NCBI GenBank assembly: GCA_000226015.1
Contig: JH153351.1
Span: forward strand, 117,966 to 154,409
Direction of reading: 5' to 3'
Length of the DNA stretch: 36,444 bases
Source: Mnemiopsis leidyi
Lineage: Eukaryota > Ctenophora > Tentaculata > Lobata > Bolinopsidae
The notes beneath the pieces are model-generated. The model had not been told where the DNA came from. It worked only from the letters and a program-made list of their open reading frames with translations, and ran no database searches. Numbering within the stretch: the stretch's first letter is position 1; every line of letters begins with the position of its first letter. A program made the translations under genes and the position numbers. Shown here piece by piece: positions 22,076-30,946 of this stretch.

Positions 22076-23378
22076 ATGTATCGTAATCAGTATGATAATG
22101 ACGTCACAGTCTGGTCGCCCCAGGGTCGAATCCATCAGATTGAGTATGCAATGGAGGCTGTGAAACAGGGGGCAGCCACGCTCGGGATCAAAGGAAAAAA
22201 TCATTCTGTTCTGGTGGCTCTAAAACGAGCTTCATCTGATCTCAGCTCCCACCAGAAGAAGGTCATCCCTATTGACGACCATGCTGGAATTTCGATAGCA
22301 GGTGTTTTGACTTTCTTTTGTTTGAATTCGCGTGAAGCATCTAATTGCTAACAGTGAATAAGGGATCAAAAATGTGATTTAAACTTCATCAAATACAGGG
22401 TTATCCTACTGTTTCAGGTCTAACATCAGACGCGCGCATCCTCAGCAGGTTCATGAGAACAGAGTGTCTCAACCACCGCTACATCTACGGATCACCACTC
22501 TCCATTTCCCGACTGGTCTCCAGTGTCGGGGACAAGGCTCAGACCGGGACACAGATAATGGGACGACGTCCCTACGGGGTGGGACTCCTAGTAGCTGGAG
22601 TTGATGAGGCTGGTCCTCACATCTACTACATCTGTCCCTCGTCCAACTTCTACGAGTGCAAGTGCATGGCTATTGGAGCTCGGTCACAGAGCGCTAGGAC
22701 TTACCTTGAGAGACACAAAGACGAGTTTAAGTAAGTCAATTGATGATCAGAGCTATGTTTTAACTTTCCTCTTGTCGTTATAAAATTGCTACTACCAAGA
22801 AATTAGCTGCTATGCTCAATAGAGGGCGGTATTTCGGGGAGAGCTCACAGATTTTGTTATCACGTGATAGCGATTGACCAATCAGTGCAGTATAAAGCAA
22901 TGCTATCACGTGATATAGGCGATTTATAAGTCCTCCAGATAACCGTTCTTTATATATGTCCCCCCTTTACAGGGAAGTAGAAGATCTGGGCGAGCTGATA
23001 GCTCACGCTCTACGTGCCTTGAGGGACTGCCTCCCCAACGACAACGAGCTGACTACAAAGAACGTTAGTGTCGGATATGTGGGCCGTGACGTCGAGTTTA
23101 CCATGAAGGACGACGAGGACGTGGAGGAATATTTGAAGGTTTTTTTACTCATTTCGATTTATTTTCTCGCCTACTCCAGAAAATGGCACTAGAGGAATAT
23201 GTAGGGTCCGTGTAGGTATTCATATCATCAAGTTCTAACGCCAAGTTGCAGATAGATCATTATTCCAATATAACTACATACTCGTCTGTTTCAGATGATA
23301 GAAGGAGATGAGAAGAAAGGAGGATCAGGGTCGGCGGACCCCGAGCAGGGGGCAGAGGAGACGATGGAGACGCAGTAG
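22076..23378 (+). CDS. PSMA1: 20S proteasome subunit alpha type-1
   Basis: Four exons at 22076-22301, 22418-22730, 22973-23138 and 23295-23378 join with GT-AG introns to 262 residues; human PSMA1 has 263. The N terminus has the alpha-subunit signature ([20 protein letters not shown]) that forms the gate of the 20S core. Downstream blocks [24 protein letters not shown] and LTTKNVS are typical of this subunit. The acidic tail ends in EETMETQ, matching the acidic tail of the family. Alpha subunits are not proteolytic; they form the outer rings and dock regulatory particles. All exon phases agree and no frame break is seen. The start ATG is fixed by the conserved YRNQYDND block directly after it. 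Confidence 0.96.
22858..22915. promoter_or_regulatory. Paired CACGTG palindromes around a CCAAT motif in a PSMA1 intron
   Basis: Two 14-base arms (TATCACGTGATAGC at 22858-22871 and its exact complement at 22902-22915) form an inverted repeat; each arm contains the 12-base palindrome TATCACGTGATA. Between them are GATTGACCAATC and TATAAA. CACGTG is the E-box core bound by bHLH-zip factors and CCAAT is the NF-Y site. Whether it is an enhancer, a cryptic promoter or the remnant of a small transposon is not known. Confidence 0.5.
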
Positions 23379-23935
23379 GGGCCCACTCCTTCCCTCAATC
23401 CTCTGCCCCACCGGCCCCTGGAACCTTACCGGGGCACCATCACATGAGATGGTAGAGTGAGGTGTTTCACTTCGTGACGTCACGGGTTTCTGGAATCGTC
23501 TTCTGCTCTGCTGTGTATGTGCTGGTGCCCCGGTCTTAATTTCTGTTCCTTCTTTGACCTGCTCTACTGATAACGAGCCTGAATTTTATCTGAACTAAGG
23601 TGAAGATAATGGACCAATACCGGATTATTGGATGTTACTTGATATTTCTTCTGAAGAAAGAAAAGTAGATGATGTTACTGTAAAATTTGATGATTTGTTG
23701 ATCAAATTATAAATTTCTGTAAAGTATTTGTAATATTGGGAACTCAAGAATTTCCGAGTATTAATCAAAGAGGTTTCCTTAAATATTAACCCTGACTTGT
23801 TCGCAAAGTGGTAATATTACTGCCGCCACAGCTCAGTGTGAAAACCTTCCGAAAATTACAGTATCCATTTCATGTAAAATATTGGTACAATAGAACACAT
23901 ATCATTACAACTCAGTCTGTAACCTTAACATAGGA
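23379..23935. other. 3' UTR of PSMA1 and upstream region of PSENEN
   Basis: No coding region is seen. The first 150 bases are GC-richer than the rest. No canonical AATAAA was found. The short distance of 557 bases between the genes, on the same strand, leaves room for a compact promoter. A TAG lies two bases before the PSENEN ATG. Confidence 0.5.
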
Positions 23936-25444
23936 ATGAACTTGCGCAGAGCCTCCCCGGAAGAAAAGATAAACGTCTGTAGAAAGTATTTCCTGGCAGG
24001 ACTCCCGCTACTCCCCTGGGTCTGGATCGTTAATGTCTTGTGGTTCTGGAGGGAAGCTACTAAACCTGACCATATCCCTGAGGTAAGGCAGCTAATTATA
24101 GTTTCATTGCCTACTTTAGTTTGTTTTCTTAATAAGTCATAATGGACCTGCTATGCCGATGGACTGCGACCGCTCGTGCTGTCACGTTATTTGTATTTAT
24201 GAGCATATCATTTTTAACTAATATTTAGTTTTTTAAAGATTGAAGAAACTATTAAAGCTGAATTACCAATACTGTCCTTGTGTGTTGATTCCTTTATCTT
24301 GAAGTGTTATGACATATGTTATGGCAACTGTGATGTTTGCCTTTATCGTTGACAAAAATTTTTTCAAACACAAAACAGGGAATTTTTAGAAAAATGTTAA
24401 AACTCCCCTGAAGATATACCCGAGCCGCCAGTTACTTTTGGCAAACCTCCAAACTCTGCAACACTGCAACAATTTCTTTAGCGCCGCCGGGTACTTTTGG
24501 CAAACCTCCAAACTCGAGTCTTCAGATCTCCGTTCTGACAAAGGAGAGAGTCCCTCGAGCTGTGTGTGCACATGTATGGTACTGCATACCTGCGTGTTAC
24601 AACGTACGTGTCTTCACTTAGTTTAACACACGTGCTGAACCGCCATCATCCGCTATCGGATTTGTATCGCGCCTCCTTCATAGTTTGTATTGATAGTAAA
24701 TGTTAAAAACTGTACTCCGTCATGTACACTGCGTGTCTGTGTCTCTGTGTGTGTGACGTGTGTGTGTCGCCAGGGATTTTTTAGAATTAAAGATCAGCCG
24801 AAATTTGGAAATTTGCCAGGAGTACCCACAAATTAGCTTAACTGATATGTCGTGTACATTGAGGCTGGATCTGTGGAATGATATCTCAATTACGGTGAGA
24901 CTCCGAGTCTTGGAAATTATGTTACTTTTGTTTACGAGTTTTTTATAAGTATGATGTAAGGGCTGTACATACTAAACGCAAACGATCCGCATATCATGGC
25001 ATATATATAAAGGGTTCTGTCATATTATGCACGAAATTTGCGGTCGCAGCAGTTTACTTTCTGTTTTAACATGTTGCAATGGAGTATTTCTGCACTTCAA
25101 CTGTCACAAAACCTAGTCAATAAAAACACGTACCATTTTTTCACGTCCTGTACATTCCTCCTGCCGCAACGTACGTACCGAACATTCCACCTGCCGTGAC
25201 GTACGTACCGAACATTTCACCTGCTGTAACGTACGTACCGAACATTCCTCCTGCCGTAACGTGCGTACCGAACATTTGACCTCCTATTTTCCAGGTCAGA
25301 AAGTACGTGATGTACTCAGCTATCGGAGCTCTAGCCTATCTGACGGTGTTTGGGACTTGGGTCGGGGTCTACCAGAGTCAGCGCGTAGCGTGGGGAGCCC
25401 TGGGGGACCGCATCTCAATCTTCGTCCCTGACGGTGAGCCCTGA
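23936..25444 (+). CDS. PSENEN: Gamma-secretase subunit PEN-2
   Basis: Two exons, 23936-24082 and 25295-25444, give 98 residues; human PEN-2 has 101. The N terminus MNLRRASPEEKINVCRKYF matches the family. Hydrophobic stretches lie at about residues 18-38 (LPLLPWVWIVNVLWF) and 56-76 (SAIGALAYLTVFGTWVGVY). The C terminus carries WGALGD and ends VPDGEP, parallel to the human ending. PEN-2 is a small membrane protein needed for presenilin endoproteolysis and stability of the complex that cleaves Notch and other type I proteins. In the DYLSF motif of the vertebrate protein, this copy has DRISI, so the Tyr is Arg. The GT within the last codons (G-GTGAGC) looks like a splice donor, but the stop at 25442-25444 gives the normal family length, so no third exon is assumed. 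Confidence 0.93.
24424..24515. repeat. 33-base direct repeat in the PSENEN intron
   Basis: Two copies, 24424-24456 and 24483-24515, share GCCGCC followed by TACTTTTGGCAAACCTCCAA and ACTC, with only a few differences. They are 26 bases apart. Confidence 0.8.
25161..25280. repeat. 30-base minisatellite next to the PSENEN 3' splice site
   Basis: Four tandem copies of a 30-base unit (CTGCCGTAAC GTACGTACCG, then AACATTCCAC), with partial copies on both sides. The array ends about 14 bases before the acceptor at 25293-25294, so it occupies the place of the branch point and upstream pyrimidine tract. Each unit holds the self-complementary ACGTACGT, or a one-base variant in the last copy. Confidence 0.9.
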
Positions 25445-25591
25445 TTGGCCAATAGGCGTCACGTGACTAGAACTGCTGCTTCTCTTCGGCGGATGAGGTG
25501 CGAGGTTGTTTCTGATTGGCTATGTGGAGGTCGCTGAACACCACAGAGCTCTGTGATTGGTCGATTGTGATCAGGGACGAGTGTTTATTGG
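25443..25591. promoter_or_regulatory. Cluster of CCAAT (ATTGG) boxes with a CACGTG E-box
   Basis: GATTGG or ATTGG occurs at 25443-25448, 25514-25519, 25555-25560 and 25587-25591, CCAAT at 25449-25453, and the palindrome GTCACGTGAC at 25458-25467. The first box overlaps the PSENEN stop codon. A second cluster lies at 26486-26575 (GATTGG at 26486 and 26527, ATTGG at 26571, CACGTG in between). The motifs are those of NF-Y and bHLH-zip sites; activity is inferred only. Confidence 0.45.
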
Positions 25592-26142
25592 TGGAGAATG
25601 TTGGAGTGTCAAATGTACAGTTGACATGTGCTATTAGTGCCAGAGTGTGTCATTATGGCGGGGGCGATGATTAGCGGTCCCCTTCATTACTAGATTGGAT
25701 TGCTGGTCAGACTGTGTAAGGATTCAGATTATCACACACACAAACACACACTGTGTGTAACTTTATTGGCAAACTCGGCAGTTGTTTACAACTTGCAGAT
25801 CACTGTCGAAATTAAGATTAACTTCGGAGCTTCTTCAGAAATTTCATTTCAGAGATTTACAATTGTTGATAGATAATTGATTAGCTAGTGTTTAATCTTT
25901 TAAATTCGAGATGATCAGGAAATCCGCTTTACTCTTTGATATGTTCTATGTAAAATATATTTTTTGTAATATTTGATTTTGATTGAGATCGGGGCTTTCC
26001 TTAGATTGTTGTTTTAGATTATGTTTCCATTCTGAAATGCTGATGAATGTTGTTTCGTATTTTATGTAAATAATAATTTTATTTGATGAAGATGTTTATT
26101 TACCTTCGTTATTACTCGACAATAATTGAACGCATCAACACT

Positions 26143-26291
26143 GACACATTTTACATTTACTTGAAACTACCGGTAACACGTTTTACACTAACTTAAAACT
26201 ACCAGTGTCCAGTTACACATTTTACACTTACTTGGAATTACCGATGACACATTTTGAATCTACTTGGAACTACCAGTAACACGATTTACGG
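26143..26291. repeat. Degenerate tandem repeat of about 32-43 bases
   Basis: Four diverged copies follow the pattern ACACATTTTACACTTACTTG, then GAACTACCAGTA, with one copy longer by an insertion. There is no coding potential. Confidence 0.7.
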
Positions 26292-27110
26292 TTTAAGAAT
26301 TTTTAACTTTTCTTTCGCGCCGTTTAAACTTCACCACTGTTTTGGCAATTCTTAACATTTTACAAGTCTGCATATTTCAGCATAAAGCATGTAAAGCTAG
26401 AGGCTATATATTGAGCCCCTACCTCCCTTCCCAGTTAAAATGTACACATTTTCCGTGAATTCTGCGACCCTGACAGGCCACTTCCGATTGGTTACCTAGA
26501 ATCACGTGGTCTGTGAACCGTTCTGTGATTGGTGGCACGCGGTTAGAAAACTGGCCTCCCATTGGTTAATGTCTGGCCGCTGATCGAGTGTAGGCGATGT
26601 TAGATGGCATGTAGGAAGCAACATATTTAATGTGAGATCTTTAGACCCTCCCTTTCGCCCAATGAGCTCTCAATCCGGCGTCCACGTGAGCTCTTCAATC
26701 CAATCAAGTGCATCCTCCGCCTTTAAACGTGTCCGCATAAATATACCGATCGTATTAATTAATCTTTTATACGTGGGATTCTTCCAAAAACCACCCCACC
26801 ATCCCTTATCTGTAATAATGGGCAGGCTTTAACCCAATCCGTGTAATTTTTTTCAAAATTGCAGCAGAGATCACATGACATAGAACTGTGCTTTAATTGG
26901 TTAAACCGGAGGTGTGTGGCCTGCTCCTCTTTCACGGAAGTTTCTGGACTGCTGCCCGAGCTAGAATGTCTGATAATTCCATTTGTAGAAAGGAATGTTA
27001 TTGCGTCACCAGAGCCACGGCGGGAATCGCAGGATGTGTGTATGTTATTAAAGTGATGCTGTAGGAGGTTTCATGTTTTACACAGAGTAGTTGGGACTGG
27101 TTTTGTCCGT

Positions 27111-27330
27111 AGTGTGTAGACTATAATGTCTAGTGTAAGTTTCATAGTGTGTAGACTATAATGTCTAGTGTAAGTTTCATAGTGTGTAGACTATAATGTT
27201 TAGTGTAAGTTTCACTAGTGTGTAGACTATAATGCTTAGTATCAATTTCACTAATGTGTAGACTAGATCATGTTTAGTGTAAGTTTCACTAATGTGTAGA
27301 CTATAATGCCTAGTGTAAGTTTCACTAATG
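27111..27330. repeat. 35-base minisatellite upstream of COPS7
   Basis: Six tandem copies of a 35-38 base unit (AGTGTGTAGACTATAATGTC, then TAGTGTAAGTTTCAT). The first two are identical and later ones diverge. The array ends 185 bases before the COPS7 start codon, so it lies in the likely promoter or 5' UTR. Confidence 0.92.
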
Positions 27331-27515
27331 TAAGGTGAACTAATTAGTAATTTAGTAATCTCCGCGTCCCCTTTGTGTACCGAATAGAGCTGCCCTCGTT
27401 CTTTAGTTCCGCAGAATCCTCTATAATACTAACGTTACATTGAGTCACACTGTGAATTGTACATGGAGCAATGGTGTTGTTTATTTAGTCTAACCGTAGT
27501 ATTTCCTTATAAGGC

Positions 27516-28172
27516 ATGAAAGTGAATGGTGCCGTGTTAGTTGAAGACATCCGCAAAGCCCTTTCTTCAGAGTCTACCTTCTTTTTCAACGACTTGTTGG
27601 AACACTGTAGTGTCCTAGCAAACACCGAACATGAACCCTACTTGACGCTTCTGTCCATATTCTCCCACGGAAAGTATTCGAACTATGTTGAAAAAGCGGC
27701 CAGTTTACCTGAACTCAGTGAAACACAGGCCACTAAACTGCGAATTTTGACAATTTTACGGATGAGCATTAACAAAAGGGTGTTGAAATATTCCGACATG
27801 TTGGCGGAAACTGGGCTAAATAATTCAAGGGACTTGGAACAGGTCATCATTCAGAGTATTCAACACAACGTCCTAGATTGCCGGATTGACGAGGCAAATG
27901 AACAAGTTTTCGTTAACCAAATCTCTGGGTACAACGTGACTGTTGACCAGCAGGACTACTTGTTGAACGCCTTGTCCCAGTGGTCTGAATCTTGCAGGTC
28001 TACCACGGAGAAGATGCAAAATGATGTAGACATCGCAACAAATAAATTGAAAACTAACATGCAAGAAACGGCTGACTTTCAACGATCTGTTGAAGCAGCA
28101 AAAGCATCAGTTAAAAAGGAGAAGCCTGTCCGTGAGGCGTCCTCAGCAAAAAGCAGGAAACGGCTGGCGTGA
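27516..28172 (+). CDS. COPS7: COP9 signalosome complex subunit 7
   Basis: A single coding exon of 218 residues. The central part (about 40-160) is a PCI domain, with EPYLTLLSIFSHGKYSNYVE, LPELSETQATKLRILTIL and the winged-helix part that contains DLEQVIIQSIQHNVLDCRID, all typical of CSN7. The C terminus is a predicted helix (about 165-200) followed by a Lys/Arg/Ser tail (SAKSRKRLA). The COP9 signalosome removes NEDD8 from cullins and so controls cullin-RING ubiquitin ligases; CSN7 is one of its PCI scaffold subunits. At 218 residues it is shorter than human CSN7A and CSN7B (about 264-275), mostly at the N terminus and in the tail. The ATG is the first in frame after an acceptor-like AG. The proximity to PSMA1 is noted, but shared regulation is not implied. 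Confidence 0.9.
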   Translation: MKVNGAVLVEDIRKALSSESTFFFNDLLEHCSVLANTEHEPYLTLLSIFSHGKYSNYVEKAASLPELSETQATKLRILTILRMSINKRVLKYSDMLAETGLNNSRDLEQVIIQSIQHNVLDCRIDEANEQVFVNQISGYNVTVDQQDYLLNALSQWSESCRSTTEKMQNDVDIATNKLKTNMQETADFQRSVEAAKASVKKEKPVREASSAKSRKRLA

Positions 28173-28299
28173 TTTATTCTAAAGTTGGGACAAAACTTTA
28201 TTGGCGTGGCTCCGATTGATTCTTTGGCTGTAATTTTAGTTGTACATTTCGGATTTTGTAATGTATATTTTGAAGTCATCTATTCCTTTGTTTTGCCCC

Positions 28300-28343
28300 A
28301 ATAAACTCTCAATAAACTCTCAATAGGGTCTACATGTAGACCC
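28300..28343 (+). terminator. Double poly(A) signal of COPS7 followed by a perfect palindrome
   Basis: AATAAA occurs twice (28300-28305 and 28311-28316) within a duplicated AATAAACTCTC. Ten bases further is the perfect 18-base palindrome GGGTCTACATGTAGACCC (28326-28343), then CTTTTCTG. The signals fit a 3' UTR of about 130-150 bases. Confidence 0.7.
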
Positions 28344-29067
28344 TTTTCTGCCTACGCACGCATACTGAAAATAGCACCAGTTAGCAGAGATGTTAACGTT
28401 TACGAGCCGCGCACACGCGCGTTGCCATATTCCCGGGTTTTTGCCTCGACTCTAGACCAGGTCCGCCCTCACGGTCTTTTGGAGAATTGCCATGTGCTAT
28501 GCAGTGTTGAGTATGCAATGAGCTATATGAATATGTCTAAAGGAGTATTGTTAGTAAGATTGCTGGGCAGCTGATGACACCTGGCGACACTCCCTGCTGT
28601 GCTCTGGCCGACCTTGCGGAGGGGAGTTGTACTCGTTCTCTTGGGAAACAGGGGATGACCAGATTGCACCGGTTATATAATTAATAAACCACAGCTATGG
28701 GCGCCGGGCCTTACCACTAGATCACGTCTAACTAGACTTCGACTATTGGGTAGAACTGGATTTTGGTATGGTTGAAATTAAACAGAATGTTGTCCGTCCA
28801 GCAAAACAGATAAACTTACGGAGGACCGTGGACCGACTGCCAAGTTCGCCATATGATCTCATTTTCACAATAGACTGAATTTTGGATCACTTCCAACGTC
28901 AGTGGCTCACGTCACTGAATTTCCCGGTCGGATCACGTCTCCACCTGCAGATCATGTCACGTCTCTTTTCGGGTCACATCTTAACTTTATTTGCCCGGCC
29001 CCTGATCAAGATCTCATTCTTTCTTAAGGGGACTGTATACTTATACTTATAGAGAGCCACGCAGCGC
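28344..29067. other. Non-coding stretch before the retroelement fragments
   Basis: No recognised gene. A weak A-box-like motif is readable on the minus strand near 28720 but without a proper B box. Composition is less AT-rich than the left half of the window, with CG-rich patches such as the one around 28407-28422. Confidence 0.4.
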
Positions 29068-29270
29068 GCGGTGATACCGGACTCTCGCAGCTCAAAGCTG
29101 CACGAGATCACCAATGGTCCAATGGATTTCACTGTGACTGGAATCGTTCCACACAACAGAAAAGAAGTTGAACTCTGAAATGGTTAGACTCATGAAGGCA
29201 GTCGACTTTTTCTTACGTTGCTGAATAGAAGAAGAGTGCTTTGAACAAGGTTCCTCTCGCTGATTTTCTT
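29068..29270 (+). mobile_element. 5' end fragment of a retroelement, plus orientation (copy C)
   Basis: It begins with the terminal module GCGGTGATACCGGACTCTCG and CAGCTCAAAGCTG (29068-29108) and runs into a 152-base segment (29119-29270) that starts CCAATGGATTTCAC. This segment is the inverted counterpart of 30297-30438, the start of the ORF1-like region on the minus strand. The reading frame is broken in this copy. Only the first 200 bases of the element are present. Confidence 0.7.
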
Positions 29271-29456
29271 AACGGGCGTTGCAGGTGTGACGCGCGCGAA
29301 GCGATGACGGTAGGTTGTAAGCCTACAAGTCTCCAGACAATTCGACATGACATAATGCTGCAGGAGGCGATCTCTTACGGTAGGGCTTCGTAGTAGCTGT
29401 GAGTCTTCATGCCGGGAAATGGTTACCGGGGTCCGGGCGTTGAGGTCCCCAGGCAC
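29190..29456 (-). pseudogene. Possible endonuclease remnant of a retroelement
   Basis: The minus-strand open frame contains GDLNAR, a motif also seen in the APE-type endonucleases of LINE elements (GDFNAR). It lies downstream, in the same orientation, of the ORF1-like fragments at 29729-30438. The frame lacks an ATG, and its last part reads antisense through the copy C fragment. The call rests on one short motif. Confidence 0.25.
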
Positions 29457-29565
29457 GGAAATGGGCTTATCATGGACGGGTTATCATGGACGTCCAAGAG
29501 AGTGAGTCCTTTGGGGCTTGAAAGGATTGTAAATATATCCCGCTACCGTTCTATTCAAACGAAAC

Positions 29566-29600
29566 GGCTTTGAGCTGCGAGAGTCGGGTATCAACGCAAC
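29566..29600 (-). repeat. Retroelement terminal module, copy B
   Basis: Read on the minus strand, this matches the module of copies A (30695-30736) and C (29068-29108): GTTGATACCCGACTCTCGCA, then GCTCAAAGC. Similarity to copy A continues beyond the module (GTTTCGTT, GAACGG, TATA). It lies on the far side of the ORF1-like fragments from copy A and in the same orientation. Confidence 0.7.
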
Positions 29601-29728
29601 GACCCAGGGCAGGTCTTGATCACGCAGTTTTGTATGTTGACAACACTAGAACATAAAGTAAAAATATGAGTTTATCTGCTGCATCAAACCAAACTAATCT
29701 CTGTCTAGTATCGAAAAAATGCTCATAG

Positions 29729-30438
29729 TCATTGTGTCAAGATGTGCCGGCTACAAAACACGCATGTCGCAAAATAAACCTTCTTGAATTCATCGCCTGC
29801 CTTCAACTTATGAGCTTTTCCTAAGACAGTTTTGACGTTAGCTGCTGTCCGGAATTCAACTTTTATCAGTTTTGTTCTGTCCGCTCTCCACTCCCCAATC
29901 CTGGTGCAGTGTTGTACATCGACATTCTCACACTCGAGTTGATCACAGATTGCTGTAAAAGTATCTGTGACTGTAGTCTTGTTCACCTTACAACTGTAGA
30001 CCATTCTGCTTCGTCGTCGTCCTGCACTCCATAAACTATCAGATTCATTGACTGCTTAAACGGCTACCTTTACAGACTTTGCTGTGAGCTGTCTGTTTGT
30101 CGCTCTTTTTGACAACATCTGCCCAACTTTTCATTTCATTCTGTACCGTATCCTTAACTGATACGAGATCCTCCTGTTGTCGTAGTAATAGTTGGTTCTG
30201 GAAGTCCATAACCTTGCTTTTCAACTCATCGACTGAGCTGGCAGCTGCTTTGTACAAGTTAAGATTATTGTCAAAAAGTTCACTTAAGTTTTCGAGAAAA
30301 TCAACGAGAGGACCCTTGTTCAAAGCACTCTTCTTATTCAGCAACGTAAGAAACGTTGACTGCCTTCATGAGTCTGACCATTTCAGAGTTCAACTTCTTT
30401 TCTGTTGTGTGTAACGATTCCACGGTGAAATCCATTGG
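29729..30438 (-). pseudogene. Broken ORF1-like region of a retroelement (coiled coil + nucleic-acid-binding segment)
   Basis: Two minus-strand open frames, 30344-30045 and 30004-29729, lie in different frames and together look like one damaged ORF1. The first is a helical, leucine-rich segment (LENLSELFDNNLNLYKAAAS and onward) that would form a coiled coil. The second contains HCTRIGEWRADRTKLIKVEF and a VLGKAHKLK block, a pattern common in ORF1-type RNA-binding proteins of animal non-LTR retroelements. Near 30438 the minus strand has CCAATGG as a likely original start, and the frame is lost around 30355-30385. Several stops and shifts show it is inactive. Its 5' end module is at 30695-30736. 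Confidence 0.6.
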
Positions 30439-30694
30439 TGTAGCACTGCCACTAGCAGTTGCTTGATAACGATTTAAAAACGATACAAATGCTAAGTAGT
30501 AGTGATAAACTTCACATTTATGTAGTTCAATATGTTATGCTTGTTATACCTGATCCCAATCAGTGATAGTTGAGAACATTTTGCACGTTCAATGATGAAA
30601 CGTGCTTTCTCGCAGCATTGAACCCTGACAGACCATCTGCCTGTGATTTAGTTTTACCGGGCGTTGACGAGATTATATCCGTTCTAACGAAACG

Positions 30695-30736
30695 ATCTCG
30701 TTCAGCTTTAGCTGCGTGAGTCGGGTATCACCGCGA
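30695..30736 (-). repeat. Retroelement terminal module, copy A
   Basis: On the minus strand it reads CGCGGTGATACCCGACTCAC, then GCAGCTAAAGCTGAACGAGAT, matching copies B and C. It sits about 260 bases upstream of the ORF1-like start and so marks the 5' end of that element. Confidence 0.7.
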
Positions 30737-30946
30737 CAAGTCTCAGCGGAGGGTATGAATTTTTTTTTGTAAATTTGGGATTTTTCAGGTCTTTTCAACA
30801 AATGTTACTTTTTAACTTTATGAATTTTTTAAGTAATGCATGGTTTTAGGAAAAGTAGGGTTACAGCTATAGCCGAATTGGACTTAAACCTTTTACAGTT
30901 TCATGTACATTAGTGTGTTTTTTCTCATTCTCTTTTAATGGTCTAT

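Larger units (their letters stand above)
25445..27515. other. Non-coding stretch between PSENEN and COPS7
   Basis: About 2.1 kb without a recognised gene. It contains a CCAAT/CACGTG cluster, two tandem repeats (listed separately) and short open frames at 26632-27056 that resemble nothing known. A CA/TG run lies at 25732-25758. The last bases read TTTCCTTATAAG (AG at 27512-27513), a weak acceptor, two bases before the COPS7 ATG. Confidence 0.5.

Noticed and set aside
25161-25280. CRISPR-like array
   Set aside because: The units are contiguous tandem copies without unique spacers, inside an intron of an animal gene.
25432-25445. A third exon of PSENEN from the GGTGAGC donor-like site
   Set aside because: The stop follows two codons later and gives the family's normal length and ending (VPDGEP).
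28645-28735. A second tRNA-derived SINE on the minus strand
   Set aside because: TGATCTAGTGG resembles an A box, but the B-box candidate is poor and no second copy was seen.
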